A stretch of 34,553 bases of DNA from an uncultured bacterium (GCA_947073545.1 CAMTMP010000039.1:1-34553), one strand, 5' to 3'. Positions 15,980 to 24,903 are shown, counted from the stretch's first letter. Notes: generated from the letters alone by a model not told the origin. Numbers and translations: made by a program.

Positions 15980-18595
15980 ACTCTCAATCTCCTTTCTTTT
16001 TTGCTGCGCTTTTTCTTTGTTACCTTCTTTGCTTTTTTCCCTTCTGTCTTCTTTGCCGTCCTCTCTGCCGCCCTTTTGATGACCGTCTTCACAGTCCGCT
16101 CCGGTACACGATACGGCGTTTTTTCCGCCGCCCGCCGTGTAGTCCTCCGCCTGCCGCGCGAAACCGTCTGTCAGATCCGGCATAGGAATCATATGTGCCT
16201 TTCTGTCCTTCGCGTCGCTGCGGACGGAAAACAAATTCAGCCGCAGGGCATTCGTAACCACGCAGAAGCTGGACAGGCTCATAGCTGCCGCCGCAATCAT
16301 GGGATTAAGAGATAATCCGAAAAGCGGCACAAACGCACCGGCTGCAATGGGAATACCGATGCAGTTATAGAAAAACGCCCAAAACAGATTTTCATGAATA
16401 TTTTTCAACACCTGTCTGGAAAGGCGCACCGCAGCCGACACATCGGTCAGTTTTGATTTTACCAGAACGATATCCGCTGCGTCCAGCGCCACATCCGCGC
16501 CCGCCCCTATGGCGATGCCTACGTCCGCCCTAGTAAGCGCTGGCGCGTCGTTGATGCCGTCACCGACCATGGCCACCCTGCCATTCTCGGAGAGCCGCTT
16601 GATTACCACCTCCTTATCCCCCGGCAAAACGTCCGCCACAACGGCGTCGATGCCTACCTGCGCACGGACTGCCTCCGCTGTCCGGCGGTTATCCCCTGTC
16701 AGCATAATCACATGGATGCCCATGTTTTTCAATTCTTCCACCGCCTGCGCGCTGTCCGTTTTCACCACATCCGCCACGGCAATCATGCCGAGCAGGACGC
16801 CGTCCGCCGCAAAGTAGAGCGGGGTTTTTCCCTCTTCCGCCATTTTCTCGCCCTGCCGCAAAATCGTGTCAGTCATCAGCCCGCGCTCCGCAAGCAGCGA
16901 CGCCTTTCCGCCCAGCGCCGGAATCCCGCTCTGTCCGTCCGTGCCGCTGTCAATGCAGCACGCCGATGCGCCGCTTTCCTTATCATTTGAAAAACATTGC
17001 TGCAGCACGCCTTCCACACCCCATCCGGGAAGCGCCTTAAAGTCCGTGACCTCGCAGGTCTCAACTCCTTCCCCCCCGGCGTGTTCGCAGACTGCCCGCG
17101 CAAGAGGATGCTCGCTTTTCTTTTCCAGAGAAACCGCCACGCGCAAAAGTTCCTCACCGGAAACGCCGTTCGCAGGGCAGATATCCGTTACGCGGGGTTT
17201 CCCCTCCGTCACGGTTCCCGTTTTATCTAACACTACAAAGTTCGTCCTGCCTGTCTGTTCCAGAGCCGCCGCGTTCTTAAAGAGAATCCCCTGCACTGCG
17301 CCTCTGCCGTTTCCTACCATGATCGCCACAGGCGTAGCAAGCCCGAGGGAACAGGGACAGCTTATCACAAGCACGCTGATCGCGTAGGAAAGCGCTTTAC
17401 CCACACCTGCCCCCGCGAGCAGCCAGACCACACCCGTAATAAGAGCCAGCGTAATCACCACCGGCACAAAAACACCGGACACCCTGTCCGCAACCTGCGC
17501 AATGGGCGCCTTCGTCGCCACCGCGTTTTCCACCATATCTATGATCTGGCGCAGGGTCGTATCTTGACCAACCCGCGTCGCCACGCAGGTGAGCGCTCCA
17601 TTCTGATTCAAAGTCGCCGCGCTGACACTGTCTCCTGTTCTTTTATCCACAGGAAGGCTTTCCCCCGTAAGCGCCGCCTCGTCCACCGCGCTCTCGCCCG
17701 CAATTACCTCTCCGTCCACAGGGATACTCTCGCCCGGTTTCACGACAAAGGTATCTCCCGTTACAACCTCATCTGCGTCAATCGTCACTTCCACGCCGCC
17801 GCGAATCACATGGGCTGTTTTCGGCGCGAGATCCATCAGGCTTTTGACAGCGTTCGTCGTCTTTCCCTTGCTGTACGCCTCCAGCATCTTACCTACCGTA
17901 ATCAAGGTAAGAATCATAGCCGCCGACTCAAAATACATGTCGTGCAGACAATGCACCGCCGTCTCCATATCGCCCCCGCCGTATGCGCCGCCCATGCGAA
18001 ACATCACTGCCGCGCTGTACACAAACGCCGCCGCACTTCCGAGCGCCACCAGCGTATCCATGTTCGGTGCACGGTGCATCAGCCCGGCAAAACCGCTCAC
18101 GAAAAATTTCTGGTTAATAACCATCACAAGCCCGGTCAGAAGAAGCTGATACAGGGCAATCGCCCACGGATTCCCGGCAAATCCTTCCGGTACCGGCCAC
18201 CCCCACATCAAATGCCCCATGGATACATACATAAGCGGAAGCAGCAGACACAGGGAAGCAATCAGCCTGCGGCGCATCTTCGGCGTCTCATGATCCACAA
18301 AAGCATCCTCTCCCCCTGCTGCCGCCCTTCCTCTCTTCTCATTCACGCTGCTGCCCTGCCCGCCGCTGCCTGCTGCGCCGCCCACATTCACAGGAGCCGC
18401 GCCGTACCCTGCTTTTGCTACCGCAAGACAGATCGCATCCGCCGTCGCCGGTTCCTGATACGATACTGCCATATGATTCATCAGCAGGTTCACGCTGACC
18501 GTATCAACCCCCTCGACACCGCGCACCGCTTTCTCCACATGCGCGCTGCAGGCCGCGCAGGTCATACCCGTCACATTAAATTTTTCTGTTTTCAT
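15764..18595 (-). CDS. copA: copper-exporting P1B-type ATPase with N- and C-terminal metal-binding domains
   Basis: This 943-residue Cu(I) pump has an N-terminal HMA domain with GMTCAAC (10-16). TM helices follow, then the actuator TGES (310-313), the membrane copper site CPC (413-415, in [12 protein letters not shown]) and the phosphorylation motif DKTGT (457-461). The nucleotide-domain HP is SEHPLA and the hinge is GDGINDAP (678-685). The last TM pair has the copper-class YN (FFYNCIG) and MSLSS motifs. Unusually, after a Lys/Glu-rich linker (about 835-872) the protein ends in a second HMA domain (GMMCGKC) that looks like a whole CopZ. The N-domain has an extra segment with C-C (about 535-560). 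ATG at 18595 was chosen for its GGAGAGG; in-frame starts exist up to 18625. It is the second gene of the csoR operon. Confidence 0.96.
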   Translation of the reverse strand: MKTEKFNVTGMTCAACSAHVEKAVRGVEGVDTVSVNLLMNHMAVSYQEPATADAICLAVAKAGYGAAPVNVGGAAGSGGQGSSVNEKRGRAAAGGEDAFVDHETPKMRRRLIASLCLLLPLMYVSMGHLMWGWPVPEGFAGNPWAIALYQLLLTGLVMVINQKFFVSGFAGLMHRAPNMDTLVALGSAAAFVYSAAVMFRMGGAYGGGDMETAVHCLHDMYFESAAMILTLITVGKMLEAYSKGKTTNAVKSLMDLAPKTAHVIRGGVEVTIDADEVVTGDTFVVKPGESIPVDGEVIAGESAVDEAALTGESLPVDKRTGDSVSAATLNQNGALTCVATRVGQDTTLRQIIDMVENAVATKAPIAQVADRVSGVFVPVVITLALITGVVWLLAGAGVGKALSYAISVLVISCPCSLGLATPVAIMVGNGRGAVQGILFKNAAALEQTGRTNFVVLDKTGTVTEGKPRVTDICPANGVSGEELLRVAVSLEKKSEHPLARAVCEHAGGEGVETCEVTDFKALPGWGVEGVLQQCFSNDKESGASACCIDSGTDGQSGIPALGGKASLLAERGLMTDTILRQGEKMAEEGKTPLYFAADGVLLGMIAVADVVKTDSAQAVEELKNMGIHVIMLTGDNRRTAEAVRAQVGIDAVVADVLPGDKEVVIKRLSENGRVAMVGDGINDAPALTRADVGIAIGAGADVALDAADIVLVKSKLTDVSAAVRLSRQVLKNIHENLFWAFFYNCIGIPIAAGAFVPLFGLSLNPMIAAAAMSLSSFCVVTNALRLNLFSVRSDAKDRKAHMIPMPDLTDGFARQAEDYTAGGGKNAVSCTGADCEDGHQKGGREDGKEDRREKSKEGNKEKAQQKRKEIESMIKVLDVEGMMCGKCQAHVQKALEGVAGVTAVEVSLENKQATVTMENEIADETLSSAVTEAGYEVKGCRTA

Positions 18596-18678
18596 GTCTG
18601 CCCTCTCCATCACTCTCTGTTTCACCCATCGAAATCATGCAGTCTTAAATTTCCGGCAGAAACGTTCCTGCCCCGCTG

Positions 18679-19002
18679 TCACTTAAGCTTTTTCATCAGC
18701 TCCACGGCTTCCGCGAGAATCTCCGTGTTTCCCTGCTGTACACCTTCCGCCACACAAGTCATCATATGCTCTTCCAGCATCACATAGCCGAGACTCTGGA
18801 GTGCGCTCTCCACCGCACCGATCTGTACGAGAACGTCGCCGCAATAGCGGTTGTTCTCGATCATGCCCTGAATCCCCTTCAACTGACCGATGATCCGGTT
18901 GATCCGGTTCTGTAAATTTTTCTGCTGTACCGCGTCGCGAGGTGTATTCTTTTGCCGACAGCAGGCGCATATGTCTCTTGCTTCTGTTTGTCCTTTTCTC
19001 AT
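18679..19002 (-). CDS. csoR: copper-sensing repressor CsoR
   Basis: The 107-residue all-helical CsoR/RcnR family protein (LQNRINRIIGQLKGIQGMIENNRYC) carries the Cu(I) ligand set Cys54, His79, Cys83. The spacing (25 and 4) matches the known CsoR ligands Cys36/His61/Cys65. Copper binding should release it from DNA and switch on its own operon. An extra Cys cluster at the N-terminus (C12, C14, C15) is not part of the standard site. GGAG lies 8 nt before the start. copA follows after about 80 nt, and a palindromic operator sits in the promoter. Confidence 0.94.
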   Translation of the reverse strand: MRKGQTEARDICACCRQKNTPRDAVQQKNLQNRINRIIGQLKGIQGMIENNRYCGDVLVQIGAVESALQSLGYVMLEEHMMTCVAEGVQQGNTEILAEAVELMKKLK

Positions 19003-19048
19003 TTATTTTCTCCGTTTTTGTAAATTTAAGCAGCAATTCAATACAGAT

Positions 19049-19077
19049 ATCATATACCCCCACGGGGTATATGTCAA
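19049..19077 (-). promoter_or_regulatory. csoR-copA promoter with embedded CsoR operator
   Basis: On the minus strand TTGACA (complement of 19072-19077), 17 nt, TATGAT (complement of 19049-19054). The spacer and edges are a 23-bp inverted repeat, CATATACCCC-CAC-GGGGTATATG (19051-19073). The TACCCC...GGGGTA arms are the known style of CsoR operators. Bound repressor would cover the whole core promoter. Confidence 0.88.
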
Positions 19078-19160
19078 GGTAAATATTACCAACGTTAAAA
19101 CTATTGTTACGGAAATGCCGCTGCCTCTTATACATCTGGCGCTCCACCTGATAAAATTTC

Positions 19161-19196
19161 GAAAAAAAAGAGGGGCGGCATAGAATCCGTCCCTCC
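19161..19196 (-). terminator. terminator of the GGDEF gene operon
   Basis: On the minus strand GAGGG.CGG pairs with CCG.CCCTC (complements of 19188-19196 and 19170-19178; one mismatch, 9-nt loop), followed by eight T. It insulates the copper operon from the signalling operon upstream. Confidence 0.85.
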
Positions 19197-19221
19197 GTTT
19201 TCTCTCTGAAATATTTTTTAC

Positions 19222-20703
19222 TTACTCCTCCGCGCCAGACGATGCATCCGCGTCTCTGTCCCGGTAAAACGCCAACTGGTTCTTTCCTCTCTTCTTCGCT
19301 TTGTATACGCCCTGATCGGCCGCTTTATAAAGCGTCTCAAAGTCATTGCCTTCCTGCGGGAACACCGCCACGCCAATACTTGCCGTAGCTTTATACTTCA
19401 CATACTCACCTGCCTGAAAGTTCTTAAAGAAAACTTCCATCTTTTTGGCTTCTTTCAGAATCGCTTCCTCATTCGCCAGATCCTTCAAAAATACCATGAA
19501 CTCGTCGCCGCCCACACGTCCTATGATATCGCTGGCTCTGAAGATCGCTCCGATCTGGGTTCCCAGAGACCGCAGTACCTCGTCACCGAAAGCATGTCCC
19601 ATCGTATCGTTGATCTTCTTAAAATTATCAATGTCTATCATGAACATCATGCACTGCTTATTCGGATTCTGCGCCATATAATCTTTAATCTTGCGCTCCG
19701 TGGCGAGCTTGTTATTCAATCCGGTCAGAAGATCGGTATCCGCCTTGTCCTCCAACTCTTTCTTCTTATTATCACCGTGTATCCTTCCGACAATATTGAT
19801 CACCATAACAACACAGAAGAATACGGCAATCACAAGCGCCAAAGCAAAAACCATATCTCTCGTATTTTTTCTGATGTAATTCGCCTGACGCTCCGCATAA
19901 GCCTCGCTGACACCCAGTATCAGACTCCAGCGGTTCGTCCCAAGGGGAACCGAAGTCAAAATCTGCTTCTGCCCGCCCGCCTGAATGTCTACACTGCCCC
20001 GTGAGCTGTTGTTCAGGCGATTGCGGAGCGTTCTTGCATTTTCCTTATTCTCCGCTTCCATCGCCGTGAAAATATTTCCGCCCTGCACACAGGCGTTCGT
20101 CGTCGCACCGCTCACGCCAAGTATATTTCCTTCCAAATCCACCACAACGAGAAAACTGGCGGAGTCATAACCCGACTGCGTCAGCATGTCGTCAAACCGT
20201 TCCATCGGATAGTAAAGCATGAGATAACCTTGCGCCGCATTCTGTCCCATGCGTTTCACTATGATAGCACACTGTTCCTCAGCGGTATACACATAAGGGA
20301 ACTCACCTGCAAGGGCTTCCGCAAACCAAGGCTCCTGACCGACATTAAGCGGCGCGCCCGTCTGGTCTATCGCCTGTCCGTCTGCGGCACAGTAAAGCAC
20401 TTTATCTACATCGGCACACTTCGCCGCAATCTCAAGCACCTCCATCACGCGGGCATCATCGTCCGTTCCTATTCTCTCAAATATTTCTCCTGCCGTCTCC
20501 CCGACCTTGTCTACCTTTTCCAGCTCATGCAGGAACCGTTCTCCGTATCCCTCCGTTGAAGTAATCAGCGTTTTGGAAACTGTTGTCTCCGCCTCCTTAT
20601 TGCTCTTCGCCGAAAAGCTGAGCAGCATGGCAATAACAACTGCCATCATGATGCCGGTCGGAACGAGCCATTGTAACACACTAGACTTGTTTTGATTATC
20701 CAT
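19222..20703 (-). CDS. membrane diguanylate cyclase (Cache-like sensor + GGDEF)
   Basis: The 493-residue protein has TM1 (about 12-30), an exterior sensor domain of about 250 residues with dCache-like layout (PWFAEALAGEFPYVYTAEE; WSLILGVSE at its end), TM2 (about 283-304) and a C-terminal GGDEF domain (about 320-480). The cyclase motifs are intact: DLLTGLNNK, metal-binding MIDIDNFKKIND and GGDEF (398-402), with the product-inhibition I-site RxxD (RASD, 389-392) five residues upstream. It should make cyclic di-GMP in response to an outside signal. The start at 20703 overlaps the end of the upstream gene by 8 nt (ATGGATAA), implying translational coupling; AGGAAA precedes it. A strong terminator follows. 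Confidence 0.93.
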   Translation of the reverse strand: MDNQNKSSVLQWLVPTGIMMAVVIAMLLSFSAKSNKEAETTVSKTLITSTEGYGERFLHELEKVDKVGETAGEIFERIGTDDDARVMEVLEIAAKCADVDKVLYCAADGQAIDQTGAPLNVGQEPWFAEALAGEFPYVYTAEEQCAIIVKRMGQNAAQGYLMLYYPMERFDDMLTQSGYDSASFLVVVDLEGNILGVSGATTNACVQGGNIFTAMEAENKENARTLRNRLNNSSRGSVDIQAGGQKQILTSVPLGTNRWSLILGVSEAYAERQANYIRKNTRDMVFALALVIAVFFCVVMVINIVGRIHGDNKKKELEDKADTDLLTGLNNKLATERKIKDYMAQNPNKQCMMFMIDIDNFKKINDTMGHAFGDEVLRSLGTQIGAIFRASDIIGRVGGDEFMVFLKDLANEEAILKEAKKMEVFFKNFQAGEYVKYKATASIGVAVFPQEGNDFETLYKAADQGVYKAKKRGKNQLAFYRDRDADASSGAEE

Positions 20704-21376
20704 CGATTTCCTGATTCCCCTCGTCAATTCTCAGAGAAAACTCCAAATCGGAGACTTCCTCTGTTTCCGGCTCCAACTTCTTGAAAATACCGCTGTAGAT
20801 CCACGCCGCTCCATAAGCCGGCGCTGAAATGCCAAACAAAAAGACAAACAAGACCGCATAGCTTGAAAAGTATACAATCACGATAGGCAACGCATAACAC
20901 ACCACCATCAGCAGCGTCTTTGGCAGATTGGCAAAAGCCAGTATCATTGCATTCTTGAGCGTATTCTTCACCGAATTTTCAAATCGGGCCTGCAGCGGAA
21001 AAACATAAACCGCTGCCAGCACAAGCAGAACAGCTACCGCCACCACCGCAATGACCAGCGCTTTCGGAAAAGTTAATCCCGAATAGTTGAAGATAAATGA
21101 ATCTCCCACATAAACCGCAATCACCAAAAGCATCAGCAGCCATATGATCGTAGCCTGCTTAAAATTTTCTTTAAAAGATTTAAAGAAGCCCTTAATCAGA
21201 TATCCCTCTTCACCGCGCACAACCTTAAGAAATACGTAATGCATCGCCGTAAAGGCTGCCCCCGCGGTTATCACGGGAATGCAGCAGATCATCATTAAGA
21301 AATTCATAATCATCAAATCTGCCACGCGGTTTAAAACCCGCATGAAAGGACTGTCCATATCTAAAAATTTGCCCAC
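20696..21376 (-). CDS. YesL-type (DUF624) membrane protein
   Basis: This protein of 226 residues has five or six hydrophobic segments. It matches the YesL/DUF624 pattern: GKFLDMDSPFMRVLNRVADLM, then ICCIPVITAGAAFTAMHYV, VRGEEGYLIKGFFKSFKENFKQ, and later FANLPKTLLM and FLFGISAPAYG. Function is unknown; relatives often sit beside carbohydrate uptake systems. I place the start at GTG 21376 because GGAG lies 8 nt upstream and family members begin at this point; another GTG (21385) is three codons earlier but overlaps that GGAG. Its stop lies inside the start of the GGDEF gene, so the two proteins are probably made together. TATAAT (complement of 21411-21416) with a poor -35 may be its promoter. 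Confidence 0.8.
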   Translation of the reverse strand: MGKFLDMDSPFMRVLNRVADLMIMNFLMMICCIPVITAGAAFTAMHYVFLKVVRGEEGYLIKGFFKSFKENFKQATIIWLLMLLVIAVYVGDSFIFNYSGLTFPKALVIAVVAVAVLLVLAAVYVFPLQARFENSVKNTLKNAMILAFANLPKTLLMVVCYALPIVIVYFSSYAVLFVFLFGISAPAYGAAWIYSGIFKKLEPETEEVSDLEFSLRIDEGNQEIDG

Positions 21377-21475
21377 GTCTTTCACTCCAAAAAATTATTC
21401 GACTGTATAAATTATATATCACCAGAGCGCGAAAATCCATAAAAAATATAAAAATATGTAAAAAACAAATCAATT

Positions 21476-22732
21476 TTAAATTTTAAACTTCGTGCTGACC
21501 TGCTGATACTGCAGATTGAGCGTCTGATACATTTTCAGGATTCTGGCGGTTTCCTTCTTCACATGCGCCATCACCTCATCATAGGATTCCACCAGCACCA
21601 TAACCGGCTGCCTCTTGAAACGCTTTTTCTCAACCTCGTCATTCAGAAACCGGAGTACCTGCTGTTTCGATGCCGCCTCTCGGTAGCTTCGTTTGTTCAC
21701 AAGGGCGCTGACCACATCCCCCACCTGCAGCACACTCTGTTGAAGACTGATCTGCTTGTCAGTCAGACGCTGGGGATATCCGTTTCCGTCTCCCCTCTCA
21801 TGATGTGCCAGCGCAATCGCCACCACATCCTCGTCAACCTTATTCTCCAATTTCTCCTGTGTAATACCCACATGCGTTCGGACATGTTTGATCTCTTCCG
21901 GTTTCAGCTTGCGGGGCGCCTGAAGAATATCCTGTGATATTCCGAGCATCCCAAGATCATGCAGAAGCGCCGCATAGTATATCATTTCCCTCTCTTGGTC
22001 GAGCAAAAACAGACGTGCGGAAATCTCCTCGCAAATGCAGATCGTAGTAACCGTGTCGAGCACCGCGCTCTCCCTGACGAAACCCGTACAGTAAATCAGC
22101 ATGTCCATAAAAGTCTTTTTATCTTCATTGGAAAAGATCATATACTCGGCTATCTCTTTTAGCTCTCCCTTGTAGGAACCGTCTTTCAGCTTTTCCAAAA
22201 TATCGTACTTTGCATCACATTGGTAAAAACGGTCAAGACCAGCGGCAGAAAGCTTCGTGCCTGCCTGTTTCTGGAACATACGGGGATCAAACTGTGCGCC
22301 CATGGTATTTGCATAAATGTCTATCTTCTCAGCGATATTGATGTAAGCCGCCACGTCTTTATAGGCATAATCAACCGTTTGCAGTTTTTCGTAATCCCTG
22401 CAATGGTACATCATAACCTTTGCCAAATCCGGCACTGGAGACAGATACTTAAAAAACAGATACCCGTAAATGGAATGAGCCATACTGTCTCTCGTTTCAT
22501 ACTGCAGCATGTCGTTGATTCTGGTTTTTTCCGTCTTATATGCGCCGATATCATGCATCGTCGCAACCATAACGATATCCGCCAGTTCAAACTCCTCATA
22601 TCTGTTTTCTTCCTGAAGCATCTTATAAACAATATAAGCCACCCTCGATCCGTGTTCCATCAGGGTGGGATTGATCAACTTCAGAATATCTCTCATTAAC
22701 AGATAAATATCTTTGCTCTTAATATACTCCAT
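21476..22732 (-). CDS. tandem HD / HD-GYP phosphohydrolase-type protein
   Basis: The 418-residue soluble protein has two HD domains. The N-terminal one has H27 (EHGSRV), H60-D61 (MHDIGAYK), H86 and H110, a full-looking metal set. The C-terminal one is of HD-GYP type: H258-D259 (LLHDLGMLG), H287, HH at 310-311 and GDGNGYP (314-320). The first His expected before the HD (in an H..RV motif) is missing: the segment reads ESAVLDTVTTICICEEIS. HD-GYP proteins degrade cyclic di-GMP; here catalytic competence of the second domain is uncertain. GGGGGAAG precedes the start. It stands about 100 nt upstream of YesL/GGDEF, forming a make/break gene set. Confidence 0.85.
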   Translation of the reverse strand: MEYIKSKDIYLLMRDILKLINPTLMEHGSRVAYIVYKMLQEENRYEEFELADIVMVATMHDIGAYKTEKTRINDMLQYETRDSMAHSIYGYLFFKYLSPVPDLAKVMMYHCRDYEKLQTVDYAYKDVAAYINIAEKIDIYANTMGAQFDPRMFQKQAGTKLSAAGLDRFYQCDAKYDILEKLKDGSYKGELKEIAEYMIFSNEDKKTFMDMLIYCTGFVRESAVLDTVTTICICEEISARLFLLDQEREMIYYAALLHDLGMLGISQDILQAPRKLKPEEIKHVRTHVGITQEKLENKVDEDVVAIALAHHERGDGNGYPQRLTDKQISLQQSVLQVGDVVSALVNKRSYREAASKQQVLRFLNDEVEKKRFKRQPVMVLVESYDEVMAHVKKETARILKMYQTLNLQYQQVSTKFKI

Positions 22733-22765
22733 AAACTTCCCCCGCCATTGATTCCATCAAATCCG

Positions 22766-23236
22766 TCAAAGTACAAACTCCATCGGCGTGTAAATAATAC
22801 CATCCTTTTTCTCCTGTGACCGCAGATCCCGAAATCCCAGCCTATGATAAAACCCCACCCCATAGGGCGAAGAATTCACCGTCACACGGGTCTCCTGCAG
22901 TTCTGTCAGAAGATAATTTGACATATGTTGTATCAACGCCCGCCCGATGCCTCTTCTGTGGTATTCTTCATCCACAAACAACAGGGAAATGTGCACCCTG
23001 TCGCGAAGAGTGAGCATACCCACGAGCTTTTTCCCGTCAAGGGCCACAAACATCTGGTACGCTCCCATTACAAACATTCTGTAGAGGGTAGAATCCGTGA
23101 TAAAATTCTCGAAGTTCTTCACACCTTCCGGCGTATAAACGTCCGCCTCAAACTTCATAAAAGTGCGCCACGCAAGTGACATGGCTTCCTCCCACTCTTC
23201 CCGGTATGCGCTTCTGATTTCATACGGTATCTCCAA
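22766..23236 (-). CDS. GNAT family N-acetyltransferase
   Basis: This 156-residue acetyltransferase has an acetyl-CoA binding loop RRGIGRAL preceded by the beta4 strand HISLLFVDEEYH, and the later motif GVGFYHRLGF. The substrate cannot be told. The likely start is TTG at 23236 with AAGGAG 12 nt upstream, rather far; the in-frame stop further upstream limits the choice to TTG, ATT or CTG codons. It ends 33 nt before the HD-GYP gene and is probably co-transcribed with it. Confidence 0.85.
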   Translation of the reverse strand: MEIPYEIRSAYREEWEEAMSLAWRTFMKFEADVYTPEGVKNFENFITDSTLYRMFVMGAYQMFVALDGKKLVGMLTLRDRVHISLLFVDEEYHRRGIGRALIQHMSNYLLTELQETRVTVNSSPYGVGFYHRLGFRDLRSQEKKDGIIYTPMEFVL

Positions 23237-23294
23237 AACAATCAGTGACTCCTTTTCTGCCTTCTTATCATTTTATCGTACTTTTCCTAAAATT

Positions 23295-23735
23295 TCAACT
23301 TTTGTAAAACAACGCAATCCGATCGGATTTGTCCGGAAATTTTCCTTTCAGATACATAAGATATTGCAGCGCGCTGCCCTCATATTTCTGTACGTCACCC
23401 AACAGACCGACCTCGTAGCAGCTTCTTATTACGTTAATGATACAGTCGTCCGAGTGTTCTTCCTTACAGTCTTTGCATTCTTTCAATATATGCGCAATCG
23501 CCTCTTCTAATTCTACTTCGTCAAACATCTTGAAGTCCATCGTGGGAATATTCCTGATTCCCTTTGGAACGTCCCTTTTCGGCTCCCGTTTGTAATCACT
23601 GATGCACTGTTTCCCATAGCCTATAATGCAGTTCGTCTTCTGGCACTGTCCACAGACACTTTCCGTCCTACAGCAGTTTTCCAGATCTGTTCCTACCAAA
23701 TCAGCATTTAAGCCCTTCTTATGTGTGTCTGCCAT
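23295..23735 (-). CDS. small cysteine-rich protein, unknown
   Basis: The 146-residue soluble protein has a dense N-terminal Cys cluster (CC-x5-C-x2-C-x4-C, then another C eight residues on, within NCCRTESVCGQC and QKTNCIIGYGKQC). Four further Cys follow (KECKDCKEEHSDDC; SCYEVG). The pattern suggests a zinc or iron-sulfur site. The C-terminal half is helical. I do not recognise the family. The start at 23735 is set by GGAGG 8 nt upstream; an ATG five codons earlier would place the SD inside the gene. A weak promoter (TTGCCT, 18 nt, TATAGT; complement of 23780-23809) lies in front. GNAT and HD-GYP genes follow in the same direction. Confidence 0.7.
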   Translation of the reverse strand: MADTHKKGLNADLVGTDLENCCRTESVCGQCQKTNCIIGYGKQCISDYKREPKRDVPKGIRNIPTMDFKMFDEVELEEAIAHILKECKDCKEEHSDDCIINVIRSCYEVGLLGDVQKYEGSALQYLMYLKGKFPDKSDRIALFYKS

Positions 23736-23867
23736 ACATGTTACCTCCATATCCCCTGACCCCTGATAATATCTACAATACTATAACACGACCGGTATAT
23801 GACAGGCAATATAATCCTTTGGCACTTTCTGAATCTGGCACAGCAAGACAAACGCGAGCCGCGGACG

Positions 23868-24860
23868 CTATTTTGCCGCTTCACTGCCCACGCGGTTAAC
23901 CAAGGGCAGTCCGTTCTCCAGCGCATAGGCGTTCTCCAGCGTCACCTTGGCAATTGCCTGCATAGCCTCCTTTGTAAAAAACCCCATATGCGAAGTGATC
24001 AGCACATTCGGGAATGTCATCAGCCTGGCCAGATTTTCGTCCCGCATAATCTCATTTGACTTATCTTCATAGAAAATGCCCTCTTCTTCCTCGTACACGT
24101 CCAGACCAACGCCGCCGAATTTTCCTTCCACAAGTCCGTCGATCAGTGCGTCGGTATCGATCAGTGCACCGCGGGAAGTGTTAACCAAGTACACGCCTTT
24201 CTTCATCCTTCCGATGGTATCCGCATTAATCAGATGCTTTGTCTCGGAAGTCAGCGGACAGTGCAGAGATATCACGTCGGCACGCTCCATCAGCTCCTGC
24301 ACCGATACATACGTCACATCCAGATCTTTGTTCGGGTACGGATCGTACGCCACCACTTCCATACCGAATCCGTTGCAAATGCGGATCATGGCCTGCCCGA
24401 TTTTTCCTGTTCCCACAATACCGGCCGTCTTGTGATACATATCTACACCCATCAGTCCGTGCAGGCTCATGTTAAACTCCCTCGTTCTGTTATAGGCTTT
24501 ATGCGTGTAACGGTTTACGGTCATCAGCATAGTCATGGCAAATTCCGCTACCGCCTCCGGAGAATAACTGGGCACCCGCAAGACCTGAATTTTATCTTCC
24601 GCAGCCTTCACATCCACGTGATTAAATCCCGCGCTCCGTAGAAGGATCGCCTTCACATGCATGTCGTAAAGCTGGTCAATCATCTGCGCATTCACATAAT
24701 CATTTACAAAAATACAGACCGCGTCAAAGTCTTTCGCGAGGGAGACCGTCTCCTCGTGAAACGGCACTTCATAAAACCGGATCTCGAATCCATACTCCTT
24801 TCCCATAGGCTCAAACCAGATTCTGTCATAGGGTTTCGTACTGAAAAAAGCAATCTTCAT
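23868..24860 (-). CDS. ldhA: D-lactate dehydrogenase / D-2-hydroxyacid dehydrogenase
   Basis: This 330-residue NAD enzyme starts MKIAFFSTKPYDR, characteristic of the fermentative LdhA group. The Rossmann loop is GTGKIGQAM. The family Arg (NTSRGALID), the Glu region (GLDVYEEEEGIFYED) and the catalytic His (LITSHMGFFTKEA) are present. It reduces pyruvate to D-lactate, regenerating NAD in fermentation. GGTGGAG lies 7 nt before the start at 24860; the open frame extends to 24923 but lacks a ribosome site there. A terminator of the upstream gene sits just ahead. Confidence 0.92.
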   Translation of the reverse strand: MKIAFFSTKPYDRIWFEPMGKEYGFEIRFYEVPFHEETVSLAKDFDAVCIFVNDYVNAQMIDQLYDMHVKAILLRSAGFNHVDVKAAEDKIQVLRVPSYSPEAVAEFAMTMLMTVNRYTHKAYNRTREFNMSLHGLMGVDMYHKTAGIVGTGKIGQAMIRICNGFGMEVVAYDPYPNKDLDVTYVSVQELMERADVISLHCPLTSETKHLINADTIGRMKKGVYLVNTSRGALIDTDALIDGLVEGKFGGVGLDVYEEEEGIFYEDKSNEIMRDENLARLMTFPNVLITSHMGFFTKEAMQAIAKVTLENAYALENGLPLVNRVGSEAAK

Positions 24861-24903
24861 ATAATTTCTCCACCTTTCCATAATGATATAATATAGAGTA
24901 TAT

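Noticed and set aside
15996..16012. A AAA AAG slippery-site candidate in the copA linker, which might suggest E. coli-like frameshifting to make a chaperone
   Set aside because: The heptamer is not in the required reading phase (frame is CAA AAA AGA), and the CopZ-like domain lies in the same frame anyway.
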